Positions 39,049-48,377 of a stretch of DNA of 64,000 bases are shown one piece after another. Below the pieces are notes generated by a model. The model saw only the letters and a list, made by a program, of their open reading frames with translations. It was not told the DNA's origin and did no database searches. This DNA is from Sphingopyxis bauzanensis. Lineage in GTDB: Bacteria > Pseudomonadota > Alphaproteobacteria > Sphingomonadales > Sphingomonadaceae. The position numbers were made by a program, and so were the translations under genes. The first letter of the stretch is position 1. The number at the start of each line of letters is the position of its first letter. Where the stretch lies: assembly GCF_002205675.1 (NCBI RefSeq), contig NZ_NISK01000003.1, positions 372,001-436,000 of the forward strand, read 5' to 3'.

Positions 39049-41532
39049 ATGCACCCGCGCCTTTCCCTTGTCGCTGCCGCGACGCTGCTGAGCCTGCCCG
39101 TGCAGGCTTTGGCGGCAGAGGAGCGCGCGTTCAACGTGCCGAAAGGAAGCCTGTCGAGCGCTCTACCGGTGATCAGTCGCCAGGCCGGGGTCAGCATCAG
39201 CGTCGTCGACGCCAAATTGTGGCAGGCGCGGGTCAAGCCGGTGCGCGGGCGGATGCGCGTCGAGGAAGCGATCCAGCGTCTGCTGAAGGGTTCGGACGCC
39301 CGCGCTGTCCGCGTCAGTGCCACCAGCTGGCGCATCGAGCGCCGTGCCGTCGCACCGCGCGTCGCGCATCGACCCGCCCCGCCGCCGCGACAGGTGCCGC
39401 AGCCCCGCGCGCGCGAACCGGCGCAAAATATGGTCGCGGCGGCGCAGGACGAGATCATCGTCACCGCGTCGAAAACCGACCTGCCCTATTCGCATTTTGC
39501 CGGCGTCGTCACTCAGTTGAGTGGCGGCGATCTGGCGTTTGGCGGCGAACGCGGGATGGAATCGATCCTGTCGCGTACCGCGACGGTATCCTCGACCCAT
39601 CTGGGATCGGGTCGCAACAAACTGTTCATTCGCGGTATTGCCGATTCCAGCTTCACCGGCCCGACCCAGTCGACCGTCGGCCAATATCTGGGCGACATCC
39701 GCCTCAGCTATAACGCGCCCGATCCTGACCTACGCCTTTACGACGTCGATAATGTCGAAATCCTCGAAGGGCCGCAGGGCACGCTTTACGGCGCCGGGTC
39801 GCTGGGCGGCATCATCCGCGTCGTCCCCAAAGCGCCCGACCCGCGCGCGATGACGGTGCAGGCAATCGCAGGTGTTTCGCTGACCCAGCATGGCGACCCC
39901 GGCGGTGACATCGCTGCCATCGCCAATCTCCCGGTCGGTGATGATGGCCATGCATTGCGGCTGGTCGGCTATATGCTGACCGACGGCGGCTATATCGACA
40001 ACCCGCTACGCGGCCAGAACGACGTCAATCGCGTCCATGTGCGCGGCGGTCGCGGCGCATTTCGCTTCGACGCGGGCAATGACTGGACCGTCGATCTGGG
40101 CGGCGTGTATCAGTCGATCAAGTCGAACGACGCGCAATATGCCGACAAGGCTGCCGATCCGCTGACCCGCAATTCGATGGTCGAGCAGAATGCGTCGGCG
40201 CGTTACGGGCTTGGCACGATTGTTATCATGAAGGATTGGGACGGCCTGCATTTCCAGTCGTCGAACGCCTTTATCGATCACCGTCTGTTCGAACGCTTTG
40301 ACGCCAGCGTGCCCGAAGCACCGCCCGGGTCGGTCGCCTCAACGGGTGCGGTGGATGTCGAACGCCTATTCGCTCCGGTCCAGATCACCCCGCTCAGCAA
40401 CGTCCCGCGCGTGCTCGATCAGCGCAACGCTACGCGGATGTTCGTCAGCGAGAACCGGCTATCACGGCCCTATCACGACGGTCTTGGCTGGGTGATCGGC
40501 GCGAGTTTCATCGACAATCGCGCGCGGCAGAAGCGTGAATATGGCTATGGTCCGCTGCGCGCGGTGCTGCCCGGCGTCACCAACAAAATCACCGAAGTCA
40601 CCGGCTATGCCGAGGCCACGGTCGAAGTGATGCCCGACCTGATTGCCGCGGGTGGGATCCGTTTGTCGCACGCGCGCCTCGGTGGTATGGCCGAAGGCGT
40701 CTCGTTCGCGCTCGCGCAAGCAGGGCGGGCCACGACCGCGTCGCGCAATGAAACCGACCTGCTGCCGTCCTTTTCGCTTCTCGCGACACCGCTGCATAAC
40801 CTGCGGCTCTATGCGCGCTATCAGGAGGGTTTCCGTCCCGGCGGGCTGGCGGTCGACGGCAATTTCGTTCGGCGGTTTCTGAACGATCAGGTCCGCACAT
40901 GGGAAGCAGGGGTGCGGTTCGGCGACAAGGGGCAGAGCCTGTTCGATGCGAGCATCGCCGTGTCGCACAGCCGCTGGCGCAACATTCAGGCCGATTTCAT
41001 CGACAGCGCCGGTTTCCCGACTACCGCCAATATCGGCGACGGACGGATTACCAGCGTGTCGGGCGCGCTCGCGATGCGGCCGACCGAGACGCTGACCTTT
41101 GAGCTCGGCGCGGTCTATAACCACAGCCGCGTCGACGATCTGGCGCTCGAAATCCTGCCGGTGTTCGCCAGCGCACCCGGACGGCTAGGCCGCATCCCCA
41201 ATGTCGCGAGCCACGCGGTGCGCGGGTCGATCAACTATGCCACCGTCGTCGGTGACGAGGATTTCCGCGTCAACAGCTGGGCCAACTATATCGGGCCGTC
41301 GCGGCTCGGCATTGGGCCAGTGCTGGGCGAGAGCCAGGGCGACTATATCGATACGGGGGTCGCGATGCGGATCGGCAACGATCGCCGCGGGCTATCGCTG
41401 ACGTTGACCAACTTATTCGATTCGCGCGGCAATCGCTTTTCGCTCGGCACGCCGTTCGTCGAGGGTAATGAGGGCTTTATGACGCCGCTGCGGCCGAGGA
41501 CGCTGCGGATTGCGGTGGACGTGGCGTATTGA
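39049..41532 (+). CDS. TonB-dependent receptor with N-terminal STN signalling domain (FecA-like)
   Basis: An 827-residue receptor: signal peptide (~22), STN/secretin-TonB short N-terminal domain (~25-100, RAFNVPKGSLSSALPVISRQAGVSISV...GRMRVEEAIQRLLKGSD), a Pro/Arg linker, TonB box DEIIVTASK, plug (GRNKLFIRGIADSS, VEILEGPQGTLYGAGSLGGIIRVV) and barrel. The STN domain talks to the FecR-like protein, so this trio is a complete cell-surface signalling cassette. The ligand (probably a siderophore or other metal complex) cannot be read from sequence. Confidence 0.92.
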   Translation: MHPRLSLVAAATLLSLPVQALAAEERAFNVPKGSLSSALPVISRQAGVSISVVDAKLWQARVKPVRGRMRVEEAIQRLLKGSDARAVRVSATSWRIERRAVAPRVAHRPAPPPRQVPQPRAREPAQNMVAAAQDEIIVTASKTDLPYSHFAGVVTQLSGGDLAFGGERGMESILSRTATVSSTHLGSGRNKLFIRGIADSSFTGPTQSTVGQYLGDIRLSYNAPDPDLRLYDVDNVEILEGPQGTLYGAGSLGGIIRVVPKAPDPRAMTVQAIAGVSLTQHGDPGGDIAAIANLPVGDDGHALRLVGYMLTDGGYIDNPLRGQNDVNRVHVRGGRGAFRFDAGNDWTVDLGGVYQSIKSNDAQYADKAADPLTRNSMVEQNASARYGLGTIVIMKDWDGLHFQSSNAFIDHRLFERFDASVPEAPPGSVASTGAVDVERLFAPVQITPLSNVPRVLDQRNATRMFVSENRLSRPYHDGLGWVIGASFIDNRARQKREYGYGPLRAVLPGVTNKITEVTGYAEATVEVMPDLIAAGGIRLSHARLGGMAEGVSFALAQAGRATTASRNETDLLPSFSLLATPLHNLRLYARYQEGFRPGGLAVDGNFVRRFLNDQVRTWEAGVRFGDKGQSLFDASIAVSHSRWRNIQADFIDSAGFPTTANIGDGRITSVSGALAMRPTETLTFELGAVYNHSRVDDLALEILPVFASAPGRLGRIPNVASHAVRGSINYATVVGDEDFRVNSWANYIGPSRLGIGPVLGESQGDYIDTGVAMRIGNDRRGLSLTLTNLFDSRGNRFSLGTPFVEGNEGFMTPLRPRTLRIAVDVAY

Positions 41533-41616
41533 GGATCGTTCCTCTCCCTTCTTTAGGGAGGGCTAGTGGCGGGTCACCGCAGGCGTTCTTTCGGGCCGCG
41601 TACCCACCCCCGCTGC

Positions 41617-41640
41617 GACTTACGAGCAAGCTCGTAAGTC
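41617..41640. terminator. Palindrome between convergent genes
   Basis: An 11-bp inverted repeat GACTTACGAGC / GCTCGTAAGTC separated by AA. It lies between the receptor gene and the convergent acyl-CoA dehydrogenase, a place for a two-way terminator or a REP-like element. No T-tract adjoins it. Confidence 0.5.
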
Positions 41641-41676
41641 TCGCACCCCTCCCTCGAAAAGATGGGCGAAAGTGCC

Positions 41677-42816
41677 TCAATCCGCCAGAACCAACCGCTC
41701 ATACCGGTCCATGTGATAATCATGGCTGCCGAACTGGCTCTCGATCATCGTCGCGCGTTTGAAATAATGACCGATCGCCAATTCCTGCGTGATGCCGATG
41801 CCGCCGTGGGTCTGGATCGCGTTTTGGCCGACGAATTTGGCGCCGCGCGCGACCTTCGCCTTGGCGGCAGAGACAGCGGCCATGCGCTCGTTGGCGGGAA
41901 GGCCGAGCTTGAGCACGCCCATGATCGTCATCGAGCGCGCCTGTTCGACCTCCATGAACATGTCGACCATACGGTGCTGGAGCACCTGGAACTTGGCAAT
42001 CGGTACCCCGAACTGCTTGCGCTGCTGCGTATATTCCAGCGTACCTTCGTGCAGCTTCTGCATCACGCCCGTCGCCTCGGCGCAGACCGCGACGGTCGCT
42101 TCGTCGACGATCTGCTCGATGAGCGGCAGGCCAGTGCCTTCGCCGCCGAGCAGCGCATCGCCGGGGATCGCGACATTTTCGAAATAGATTTCCGATGCGC
42201 GGCTGCCATCGACGGTCGGATAGTCGCGGCGGACGATCCCGGGCAGGTTGGCGTCGATCAGGAACAGCGACACGCCCTCACGGTCGCGTGTCGCACCGCC
42301 GGTCCGCGCGGTGACGAGGAGGTGGGTCGCCCAGGGTGCGGCATAAACAACACCCTTGTGGCCGTTCAGCACATAGCCAGCACCGTCTTTTTTCGCGGTG
42401 GTGCGTAGGTTGGCTAGGTCGTAGCGACCTTGCGGTTCGGCATAGGCAAATGCGATGATCGCATTGCCCGCGATGATTTCAGGAATGAACGCATCGGCCT
42501 GTGCGCCGCCAACCGCCTTGAGCGCGCCGCCGGCGATGACGACGGTCGGCAGGTAGGGTTCGATCCCGATGACCTTGCCCATTTCCTCCATGACGATCGC
42601 ATTTTCCAGCGCACCGCCGCCGAGGCCGCCATGCTCTTCGGCAAAGGGCGCGCCGAGCATGCCCAGTTCCTGTGCGAGAGCGGTCCAGATCGCCGGATCG
42701 CGGCCGCCGTCCGAATTGATGAACTTCTGTCGCGTGTCGAAATCATATGTATCGCTCAGGAAGCGCGACAGCGTGTCGCGGATCATGTCCTGCGTTTCGG
42801 TGTAGGTGAAATCCAT
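41677..42816 (-). CDS. Acyl-CoA dehydrogenase
   Basis: A 379-residue flavoprotein of the acyl-CoA dehydrogenase family: FAYAEPQGRYDL (substrate/FAD region), an RTTAKKDGAGYVLNGHKGVV middle domain, RKQFGVPIAKFQVLQHRMVDM and QTHGGIGITQELAIGHYFKR at the C-terminus. It makes an alpha,beta-double bond in an acyl-CoA. Two such genes in tandem in the same orientation suggest a pair for one degradation pathway, possibly the heteromeric type seen in sterol or aromatic side-chain breakdown (inference). Substrate unknown. Confidence 0.88.
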   Translation of the reverse strand: MDFTYTETQDMIRDTLSRFLSDTYDFDTRQKFINSDGGRDPAIWTALAQELGMLGAPFAEEHGGLGGGALENAIVMEEMGKVIGIEPYLPTVVIAGGALKAVGGAQADAFIPEIIAGNAIIAFAYAEPQGRYDLANLRTTAKKDGAGYVLNGHKGVVYAAPWATHLLVTARTGGATRDREGVSLFLIDANLPGIVRRDYPTVDGSRASEIYFENVAIPGDALLGGEGTGLPLIEQIVDEATVAVCAEATGVMQKLHEGTLEYTQQRKQFGVPIAKFQVLQHRMVDMFMEVEQARSMTIMGVLKLGLPANERMAAVSAAKAKVARGAKFVGQNAIQTHGGIGITQELAIGHYFKRATMIESQFGSHDYHMDRYERLVLAD

Positions 42817-42827
42817 TTTACATCCCC

Positions 42828-42915
42828 GTCGCCCCCGGGAAGGCGGGGGCCGCTATAGGTTTATACTGCGGCGCTGAGTCAGGCCGATTGCGGCCCCCGC
42901 CTATGCGGGGGCGAC
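42828..42915. repeat. Pair of inverted 26-bp REP-like units
   Basis: Units 42828-42853 (GTCGCCCCCGGGAAGGCGGGGGCCGC) begin with GTCGCCCCCG and 42890-42915 is its reverse complement with three differences. Each unit is itself a hairpin with a GGGA-type centre. Such intergenic palindromes recur in sphingomonad genomes; they fill the gap between the two dehydrogenase genes. Confidence 0.75.
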
Positions 42916-42922
42916 GCGTGCT

Positions 42923-44116
42923 TCAGAGACCCAGAACCATCTTCGCGATGATGTTGCGCTGAATCTCGTTCGATCCGCCATAGATCGTCGTCTTGCGCAT
43001 GTTGAAATAGGTCGGCGCCGCGCGATGGGCGTAATCCGGCCCGATCGGATGCTCGTTGTCGCCCTCGCCGAAGCCGCGGAAATAGGGCGCACCATAATGG
43101 CCGACCGCTTCCAGGCTGAGTTCGGTCAACCGTTGCTGAATCTCCGACCCCTTGATCTTGAGCAAGCTCGATTCCGGCCCCGGGCCGCGACCCGCATTGG
43201 CACCGGCCAGGCTGCGCAGCTCGGTGAATTCGAGCGCCGCCAGATCGACTTCCAGCTCGGCCACCTTGCGCTTGAAGAACGCATTGGCGAGCAGCGGCTT
43301 GTCGCCATCGACTTCGGTGCGGGCGATCGCCTTGACCTTCTCGATCCCGCGCTTCGAAGCCGCGACCCCGGCAATGCCGGTGCGTTCGTGCGCGAGCAGG
43401 AACTTGGCGCAGGTCCAGCCCTTATTCTCTTCGTAAACGCGCTGCGACACGGGGACGCGGACGTCCTCCAACCACACTTCGTTGACCTCATGCTCGCCGC
43501 CCAAGGTGATGATCGGGCGCACGGTGATGCCGGGCGATTTCATGTCGATCAGTAGGAACGAAATGCCCTCCTGCTGCTTGGCATCCTTGTCGGTGCGGAC
43601 GAGGAAAAAGCCCCAGTCGGCATGCTGCGCCAGCGTCGTCCAGGTCTTTTGCCCATTGACGATATAATCATCGCCGTCGCGGACGGCCGTTGTGCGCAGC
43701 GAAGCAAGGTCGGAACCCGAACCGGGTTCCGAATAGCCTTGGCACCACCAATCCTCGCCCGACAGGATGCGCGGCAGGAAATGGGCTTTCTGCTCGGGCG
43801 TGCCAAAGGTGTAGATCACCGGTCCGACCATCGCGAGGCCGAAGGGCATCAGGCGGATGCAGTCGGCGCGCGCAGTTTCTTCCGACCAGATGAAACGCTG
43901 GGTCGGGGTCCAGCCGGTGCCGCCATATTCGACGGGCCATGCGGGTGCGATCCAGCCCTTTTTGTGCAGGATCTTGTGCCAGACGAGGAAATCCTCCTTG
44001 GACATCTCTTCGCCCTCGTCCTGCTTTTCACGCAGCTCGGCGGGGTAATTTTCGGCGATGAAGTCGCGCACTTCCTGCTGGAAGGCGAGATCTTCGGGGC
44101 TGAATTCCATGTCCAT
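42923..44116 (-). CDS. Acyl-CoA dehydrogenase
   Basis: A 397-residue acyl-CoA dehydrogenase: N-terminal helical domain, CQGYSEPGSGSDLASLRTTA (FAD/substrate), INGQKTWTTLAQHADW-like middle domain, and C-terminal TIYGGSNEIQRNIIAKMVLGL with the catalytic-region motif of the family. It is the upstream partner of the 41677-42816 gene. Start taken at the ATG at 44116 after GGAG; GTG at 44119 is also possible. Substrate unknown. Confidence 0.88.
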   Translation of the reverse strand: MDMEFSPEDLAFQQEVRDFIAENYPAELREKQDEGEEMSKEDFLVWHKILHKKGWIAPAWPVEYGGTGWTPTQRFIWSEETARADCIRLMPFGLAMVGPVIYTFGTPEQKAHFLPRILSGEDWWCQGYSEPGSGSDLASLRTTAVRDGDDYIVNGQKTWTTLAQHADWGFFLVRTDKDAKQQEGISFLLIDMKSPGITVRPIITLGGEHEVNEVWLEDVRVPVSQRVYEENKGWTCAKFLLAHERTGIAGVAASKRGIEKVKAIARTEVDGDKPLLANAFFKRKVAELEVDLAALEFTELRSLAGANAGRGPGPESSLLKIKGSEIQQRLTELSLEAVGHYGAPYFRGFGEGDNEHPIGPDYAHRAAPTYFNMRKTTIYGGSNEIQRNIIAKMVLGL

Positions 44117-44275
44117 CACGAATCTCCCATTGGGTAATGGCGCACTTATAATGAGCGCTCACCTTTACGTAAACGGCAAGTTGCATTTGACAACTTTCCT
44201 CGGTGTAATGATTGCGCGTAACGATGCGGCTTGTCCAGCGCGCGCAGTTGCTGCGGACAAGATGGGGGAAGAGCG

Positions 44276-45352
44276 ATGACAAAGGCAAAACGGGCCGTTC
44301 TGTGGGTGGCGGCGGTCATTGCCGTCGCCGTACTGGCCGCAGGGATGTTCCAGCGGCCGATCGGCCTGTGGCTGTTTGAACGGGCGGTCGAACGCGCCGC
44401 GGGGCGCGATACGCTCAAGGATCTGCCCGATGGATTGCACGTCGGACTGTGCGGAACGGGCTCCCCCCTGCCCAGCCGCGAGCGAGCGGCGTCCTGCACC
44501 GTCGTGATCGCGGGCAAGGCGATGTTTGTCGTCGATGCCGGTGAAGGCGCGGCGCGCAATATCGCGCAGATGGGCCTGCCCAATGGCCGCATCCAGGCGA
44601 TGTTTCTGACCCATTTCCATTCGGATCATATCGACGGCATGGGACCGATGATGCTGCTCCGCTGGACTGCCAGCGGCAACATCAGCCCCCTGCCCGTCTA
44701 TGGGCCGCCGGGCATCGAGCGGGTTATTGGCGGGTTCAATGCCGCCTACGCACTCGATAATGGCTATCGTACCGCGCATCACGGCCAGACGATCACCCCA
44801 CCTGCCGCCGCGGGCGCCACCGCAATGCCCTTTGCGATCCCCGCTGCGCCGACGGTCGTCTATGACGCGGGCGGGCTTCGCGTCACCGCTTTTCCTGTTG
44901 ATCACCGGCCGGTTCAGCCGTCGGTGGGCTATCGGTTCGACTATAAAGGGCGCAGCGTTGTCGTCAGCGGCGATACGGCGCCGTCAAAAACGCTGGAAGC
45001 GGCATCCAAGGGCGCCGACCTGCTGATCCACGAGGCTCTGAACCCGGCGATGGTCGAGACGCTCGCCGCCAATCTTGATAAGGCGGGCCGCAAACAGACG
45101 GCACAGATCATGCGCGACATCCTCGATTACCATGCCAGCCCGGTGCAGGCCGCCGACAGCGCGCGCGTCGCGGGGGTCAAGATGCTCGTCCTCAGCCATG
45201 TCGTGCCGTCGATGCCCTCCGCCTACCTCAACGCCGCCTTCCTCGATGGCGCCGAAGATCGTTTCGACGGGCCGATCATCGTCGGCGAGGACGGCCAGTA
45301 TTTCTCACTGTCCGCGGGCAGCAAGTTGATCGAACGCGGCAGCTGGTTCTAG
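44276..45352 (+). CDS. Membrane-anchored metallo-beta-lactamase-fold hydrolase
   Basis: A 358-residue protein with an N-terminal helix (VLWVAAVIAVAVLAAGMF) acting as signal or anchor, then an MBL fold with the zinc motif THFHSDHIDG (HxHxDH) near residue 118 and further metal positions in VSGDTAPS and VLSHVVPS. The LCGTGSPLPSRERAASC start and overall form are those of tRNase Z/arylsulfatase-like family members. The physiological substrate is unknown. Its stop overlaps the convergent TadE-like gene by 4 bases. Confidence 0.82.
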   Translation: MTKAKRAVLWVAAVIAVAVLAAGMFQRPIGLWLFERAVERAAGRDTLKDLPDGLHVGLCGTGSPLPSRERAASCTVVIAGKAMFVVDAGEGAARNIAQMGLPNGRIQAMFLTHFHSDHIDGMGPMMLLRWTASGNISPLPVYGPPGIERVIGGFNAAYALDNGYRTAHHGQTITPPAAAGATAMPFAIPAAPTVVYDAGGLRVTAFPVDHRPVQPSVGYRFDYKGRSVVVSGDTAPSKTLEAASKGADLLIHEALNPAMVETLAANLDKAGRKQTAQIMRDILDYHASPVQAADSARVAGVKMLVLSHVVPSMPSAYLNAAFLDGAEDRFDGPIIVGEDGQYFSLSAGSKLIERGSWF

Positions 45353-45915
45353 GCGGGCCGCTGGGTGACGAGCACGACCGCGCCGTCGCTTGCAAAAGGT
45401 CCGCGCACTTCGGCGATCGTCAGCGTCACGTCGATCGCGTCGCCATCCCGCGTGACGATCTGCGATGCCAGTCGTACCGGCTGACCCGAGCGGAACAGTT
45501 CCTCCAGTCCATCGGCAAAACCCGCCCGATAACCGATCGCCAGCAACGCCGAAAAGCTTACCCGCCGGATCGCAGCGACATCGACCCCGAGCATTTCTAG
45601 CAGCGCATCATTCGCGGCCTCGACGGCTTCGCGTACCGAGATACGGGCGTGGCCGATTTCGCCCTGCGCCTCGAGGGCGGTGAGCAGGGCTTGTCGGGCG
45701 TCGTTCGCCGCTTGCTGGACGCCGTGCGCCAGCATGAAATATTGGCCATAGACGAGCATTCCCATCAGCAGCGCGAGAAGCAGCGGCAGCGCCAGCGCCA
45801 GCGCCATTTCGACGATGGCAGCACCGCGCTCCTCGCGCGCCAGGGTGAGTCCGGTCAGGACAGGAGGGCGGGGATACCGCGGCGATCGGAGGAAAGCTGT
45901 CATACCCGCCAGCAT
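45349..45915 (-). CDS. TadE-like pilus assembly protein
   Basis: A 188-residue protein with a hydrophilic start, then EERGAAIVEMALALALPLLLALLMGMLVYGQYFM: the Glu followed by a long hydrophobic helix of TadE/TadF pseudopilins. A helical, then beta-type periplasmic part follows. TadE-like proteins are minor components of tight-adherence pili. No other tad genes are nearby, so it may belong to a dispersed system. Several start codons are possible. Confidence 0.7.
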   Translation of the reverse strand: MLAGMTAFLRSPRYPRPPVLTGLTLAREERGAAIVEMALALALPLLLALLMGMLVYGQYFMLAHGVQQAANDARQALLTALEAQGEIGHARISVREAVEAANDALLEMLGVDVAAIRRVSFSALLAIGYRAGFADGLEELFRSGQPVRLASQIVTRDGDAIDVTLTIAEVRGPFASDGAVVLVTQRPA

Positions 45916-45930
45916 GGCGGACTAAAATGA

Positions 45931-45962
45931 AAGCGGCGTCGAGAATGTTCGACGCCGCTTTT
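45931..45962 (-). terminator. Strong terminator of the GST gene
   Basis: 12-bp perfect stem AAGCGGCGTCGA / TCGACGCCGCTT with a 6-base loop; read on the minus strand it is followed by TCATTTTAG. Located between the GST gene and the TadE-like gene. Confidence 0.75.
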
Positions 45963-46081
45963 GCGCATTTTACATAGAGTTTTGCTCGCACGAGAGTTCG
46001 AAACCGACACTATTCCGGGCGTTGGCGCCATTCATTGATTCAGCGCAAACGGGCCTCGTCATCGAACCGCGCAAATTGCAC

Positions 46082-46957
46082 CTATTCCGCGGCCTCCAGC
46101 TTGTCCTGCGTCCGCAGGTCAAAGTCCGACGCATCATGCCGTTCGCGGAGCTGACTCGCCGGATCGCCGGTCACCCGATTGACCATCCGCCCGCGCTTGA
46201 CCGCCGGGCGTGTCGCAAGTTGATCGGTCCAGCGCTGGACGTTCTTATACTCGTGCACCTGCAGGAATTCGCCCGCGTCATAGACCAATCCCTTGGCGAG
46301 CGCGCCGTACCAGGGCCAGATCGCCATATCGGCGATCGTATAGTCGGCGCCCGCGATATATTCGCTCTCCGCCAGCCGCCGGTCGAGCACGTCCATCTGG
46401 CGCTTCACTTCCATGGCGTAACGATTGATAGGATATTCCTGCTTGGTCGGCGCATAGGCGTAGAAGTGGCCAAAACCGCCACCGAGGAAGGGCGCGCTGC
46501 CCATTTGCCACATCAGCCACGACAAGGTTTCGGCGCGCTTCGCGGTCTCGGTCGGCAGGAACGCGCCGAATTTCTCGGCGAGGTGGATCAGGATCGCGCC
46601 GGATTCGAACACCCGGATCGGCTCGGTGCCGCTGCGGTCGACGAGCACGGGGATCTTGCTGTTCGGATTGGCCGCGACATAGCCGCTGGAAAATTGATCC
46701 CCCTCACCGATATTGATCAGCCATGCATCATATTCAGCGCCGCTGTGGCCTGCCGCGAGCAGTTCCTCAAGCATCACCGTCACCTTCACGCCATTGGGCG
46801 TGCCGAGCGAATAGAGCTGGAGCGGATGCTTGCCGACCGGCAGATCCTTGTCGTGCGTCGGTCCCGCGATCGGGCGGTTGATATTGGCGAAACGTCCGCC
46901 GCTGTCCTTGTCCCAGACCCACACCTTTGGCGGTACATATTCGGCTTGATCGCTCAT
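46082..46957 (-). CDS. yghU: Glutathione S-transferase, YghU type
   Basis: A 291-residue Nu-class GST: YVPPKVWVWDKDSGGRFANINRPIAGPTHDK...LPVGKHPLQLYSLGTPNGVKVTVMLEEL matches YghU/YfcG-like proteins; the thioredoxin fold is followed by ANPNSKIPVLVD and FESGAILIHLAEK and a helical C-terminal domain ending KRGRMVNR. These enzymes reduce organic peroxides and disulphide bonds with bound glutathione. No adjacent operon partner. Confidence 0.9.
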   Translation of the reverse strand: MSDQAEYVPPKVWVWDKDSGGRFANINRPIAGPTHDKDLPVGKHPLQLYSLGTPNGVKVTVMLEELLAAGHSGAEYDAWLINIGEGDQFSSGYVAANPNSKIPVLVDRSGTEPIRVFESGAILIHLAEKFGAFLPTETAKRAETLSWLMWQMGSAPFLGGGFGHFYAYAPTKQEYPINRYAMEVKRQMDVLDRRLAESEYIAGADYTIADMAIWPWYGALAKGLVYDAGEFLQVHEYKNVQRWTDQLATRPAVKRGRMVNRVTGDPASQLRERHDASDFDLRTQDKLEAAE

Positions 46958-47058
46958 CTCGACACTCCTCGGTTGTTTCTCGGTTGTTTCGTGGGAAGCT
47001 GAATTTCATACTGATCGGTATTTAAGGTGCCGGGGCGCCGCCGTCCACCCCGCGCCGC

Positions 47059-48237
47059 TCAAATAATGCTTGCCGCTCGCAAAGCCGTGATCTCCGCGGC
47101 ACCGTAGCCAAGCTCCGCGAGGATCGCTTCGCTATGCTCGCCAACTTGCGGGGCGCGGGCCGAGGCCACCTTGGTGCTGTCCGACAGGATGATCGGCGCC
47201 CGAATGACGGGTGCGCTGCTTGGAGTGCCGGGATAGTTGGCGGGCTCGACCAGCCCCATCGCCGCCACTTGCGGCTGCGCCAGCGCCTCGCTCGCGCGCA
47301 GCACCGGAGCGGCGGGCACGCGCGCGGCGCCCAACTCGGCGATTGCGTCCGCGCTGCTGCGTTGGCTGCACCAATCCTGCATGATGACGCTCAGCGCCTC
47401 GCCATTGTCGCCGCGCAAGATGTCGCTGGCATAGAGCGGATCATCGACCAGCTCGGAACGCCCAACCAGATTCGCCCAGCGGGCAAAGATGCCGCCGCCG
47501 ACGATCTGGGTCACGATCCACCCGTCGCGGGTGCGGAAGACGTCGGTCGGTCCCGAGCTATAACTGCGGTTGCCGATCGGCTGGCGCTCGATGCCGTTGA
47601 GCGCATGGTCAATCGCCAGCGCGTTGGAAAAAGCCAGCGCGGTGCCGAGCAGCGACCCGGAAACGCACTGCCCCCGCCCTGTCGTCTCACGCTCGCGCAG
47701 CGCCAGCATGACGCCGAAGGCCGTGTGCAGCGCGGTACCGAAATCGACATAATTGACCTGCGCGCGATACGGCTGATCGGGCGTCCCGGTCAGATGCACC
47801 GCCCCCGACATCGCCTGCCCGACCGCGTCAAAGCCGACATTCTGCGCCAGCGGTCCCTCGCTGCCAAACGCCGACACGGTGGCCAGGATGATGCGCGGAT
47901 TGATTGCCGACAGGGTGTCAAAATCCAGCCCTATCTTGGTCAACGCGGCGTGCGGCAGGTTGGCAACAACGACGTCGGCAGTCTCGACCAGCCGCCGCAC
48001 GATCTCGCGGCCTTCGGGACTCCCCGGTTTCAGCGTCAGACAACGCTTGCCGCGGTTCATCTGCATAAACATCGCGCCCGAACCATCGTCGGCAACCGGC
48101 ACCGTGTAGCGATCGTCATTGCCGCCCGGAGCTTCGATGCGGATGACGTCGGCGCCATAATCGCCGAGCAGCACCGCGCAATAGGGTCCGGCGATATAGC
48201 GCCCGAAATCGAGGACTCGTATTCCTTTGAGCGGCAC
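47059..48237 (-). CDS. CoA transferase family III (CaiB/BaiF)
   Basis: A 392-residue type III CoA transferase: LKGIRVLDFGRYIAGPYCAVLLGDYGADVIRIE, KRCLTLKPGSPEGREIVRRLVETADVVVANLP and AINPRIILATVSAFGSEGPLAQNVGFDAVGQAMSG are hallmarks, with the catalytic Asp expected in the FD.V.QA.SG region. It moves CoA between acids such as carnitine- or oxalate-type substrates. Near the dehydrogenases, but no operon link is visible; substrate unknown. Confidence 0.9.
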   Translation of the reverse strand: MPLKGIRVLDFGRYIAGPYCAVLLGDYGADVIRIEAPGGNDDRYTVPVADDGSGAMFMQMNRGKRCLTLKPGSPEGREIVRRLVETADVVVANLPHAALTKIGLDFDTLSAINPRIILATVSAFGSEGPLAQNVGFDAVGQAMSGAVHLTGTPDQPYRAQVNYVDFGTALHTAFGVMLALRERETTGRGQCVSGSLLGTALAFSNALAIDHALNGIERQPIGNRSYSSGPTDVFRTRDGWIVTQIVGGGIFARWANLVGRSELVDDPLYASDILRGDNGEALSVIMQDWCSQRSSADAIAELGAARVPAAPVLRASEALAQPQVAAMGLVEPANYPGTPSSAPVIRAPIILSDSTKVASARAPQVGEHSEAILAELGYGAAEITALRAASII

Positions 48238-48377
48238 GCCTTGCTCTCCCGGTACTGTTCTTTCGACCGCGCTAGCAGTCGCTCGTCGACGCTGCCAGTT
48301 CTTCGTCGAAACCTGTCGCTTGCATGTTCGTTAGAGGGTCATATGGTCGGCAGATAATTTCAAACGGGGATAATGAT

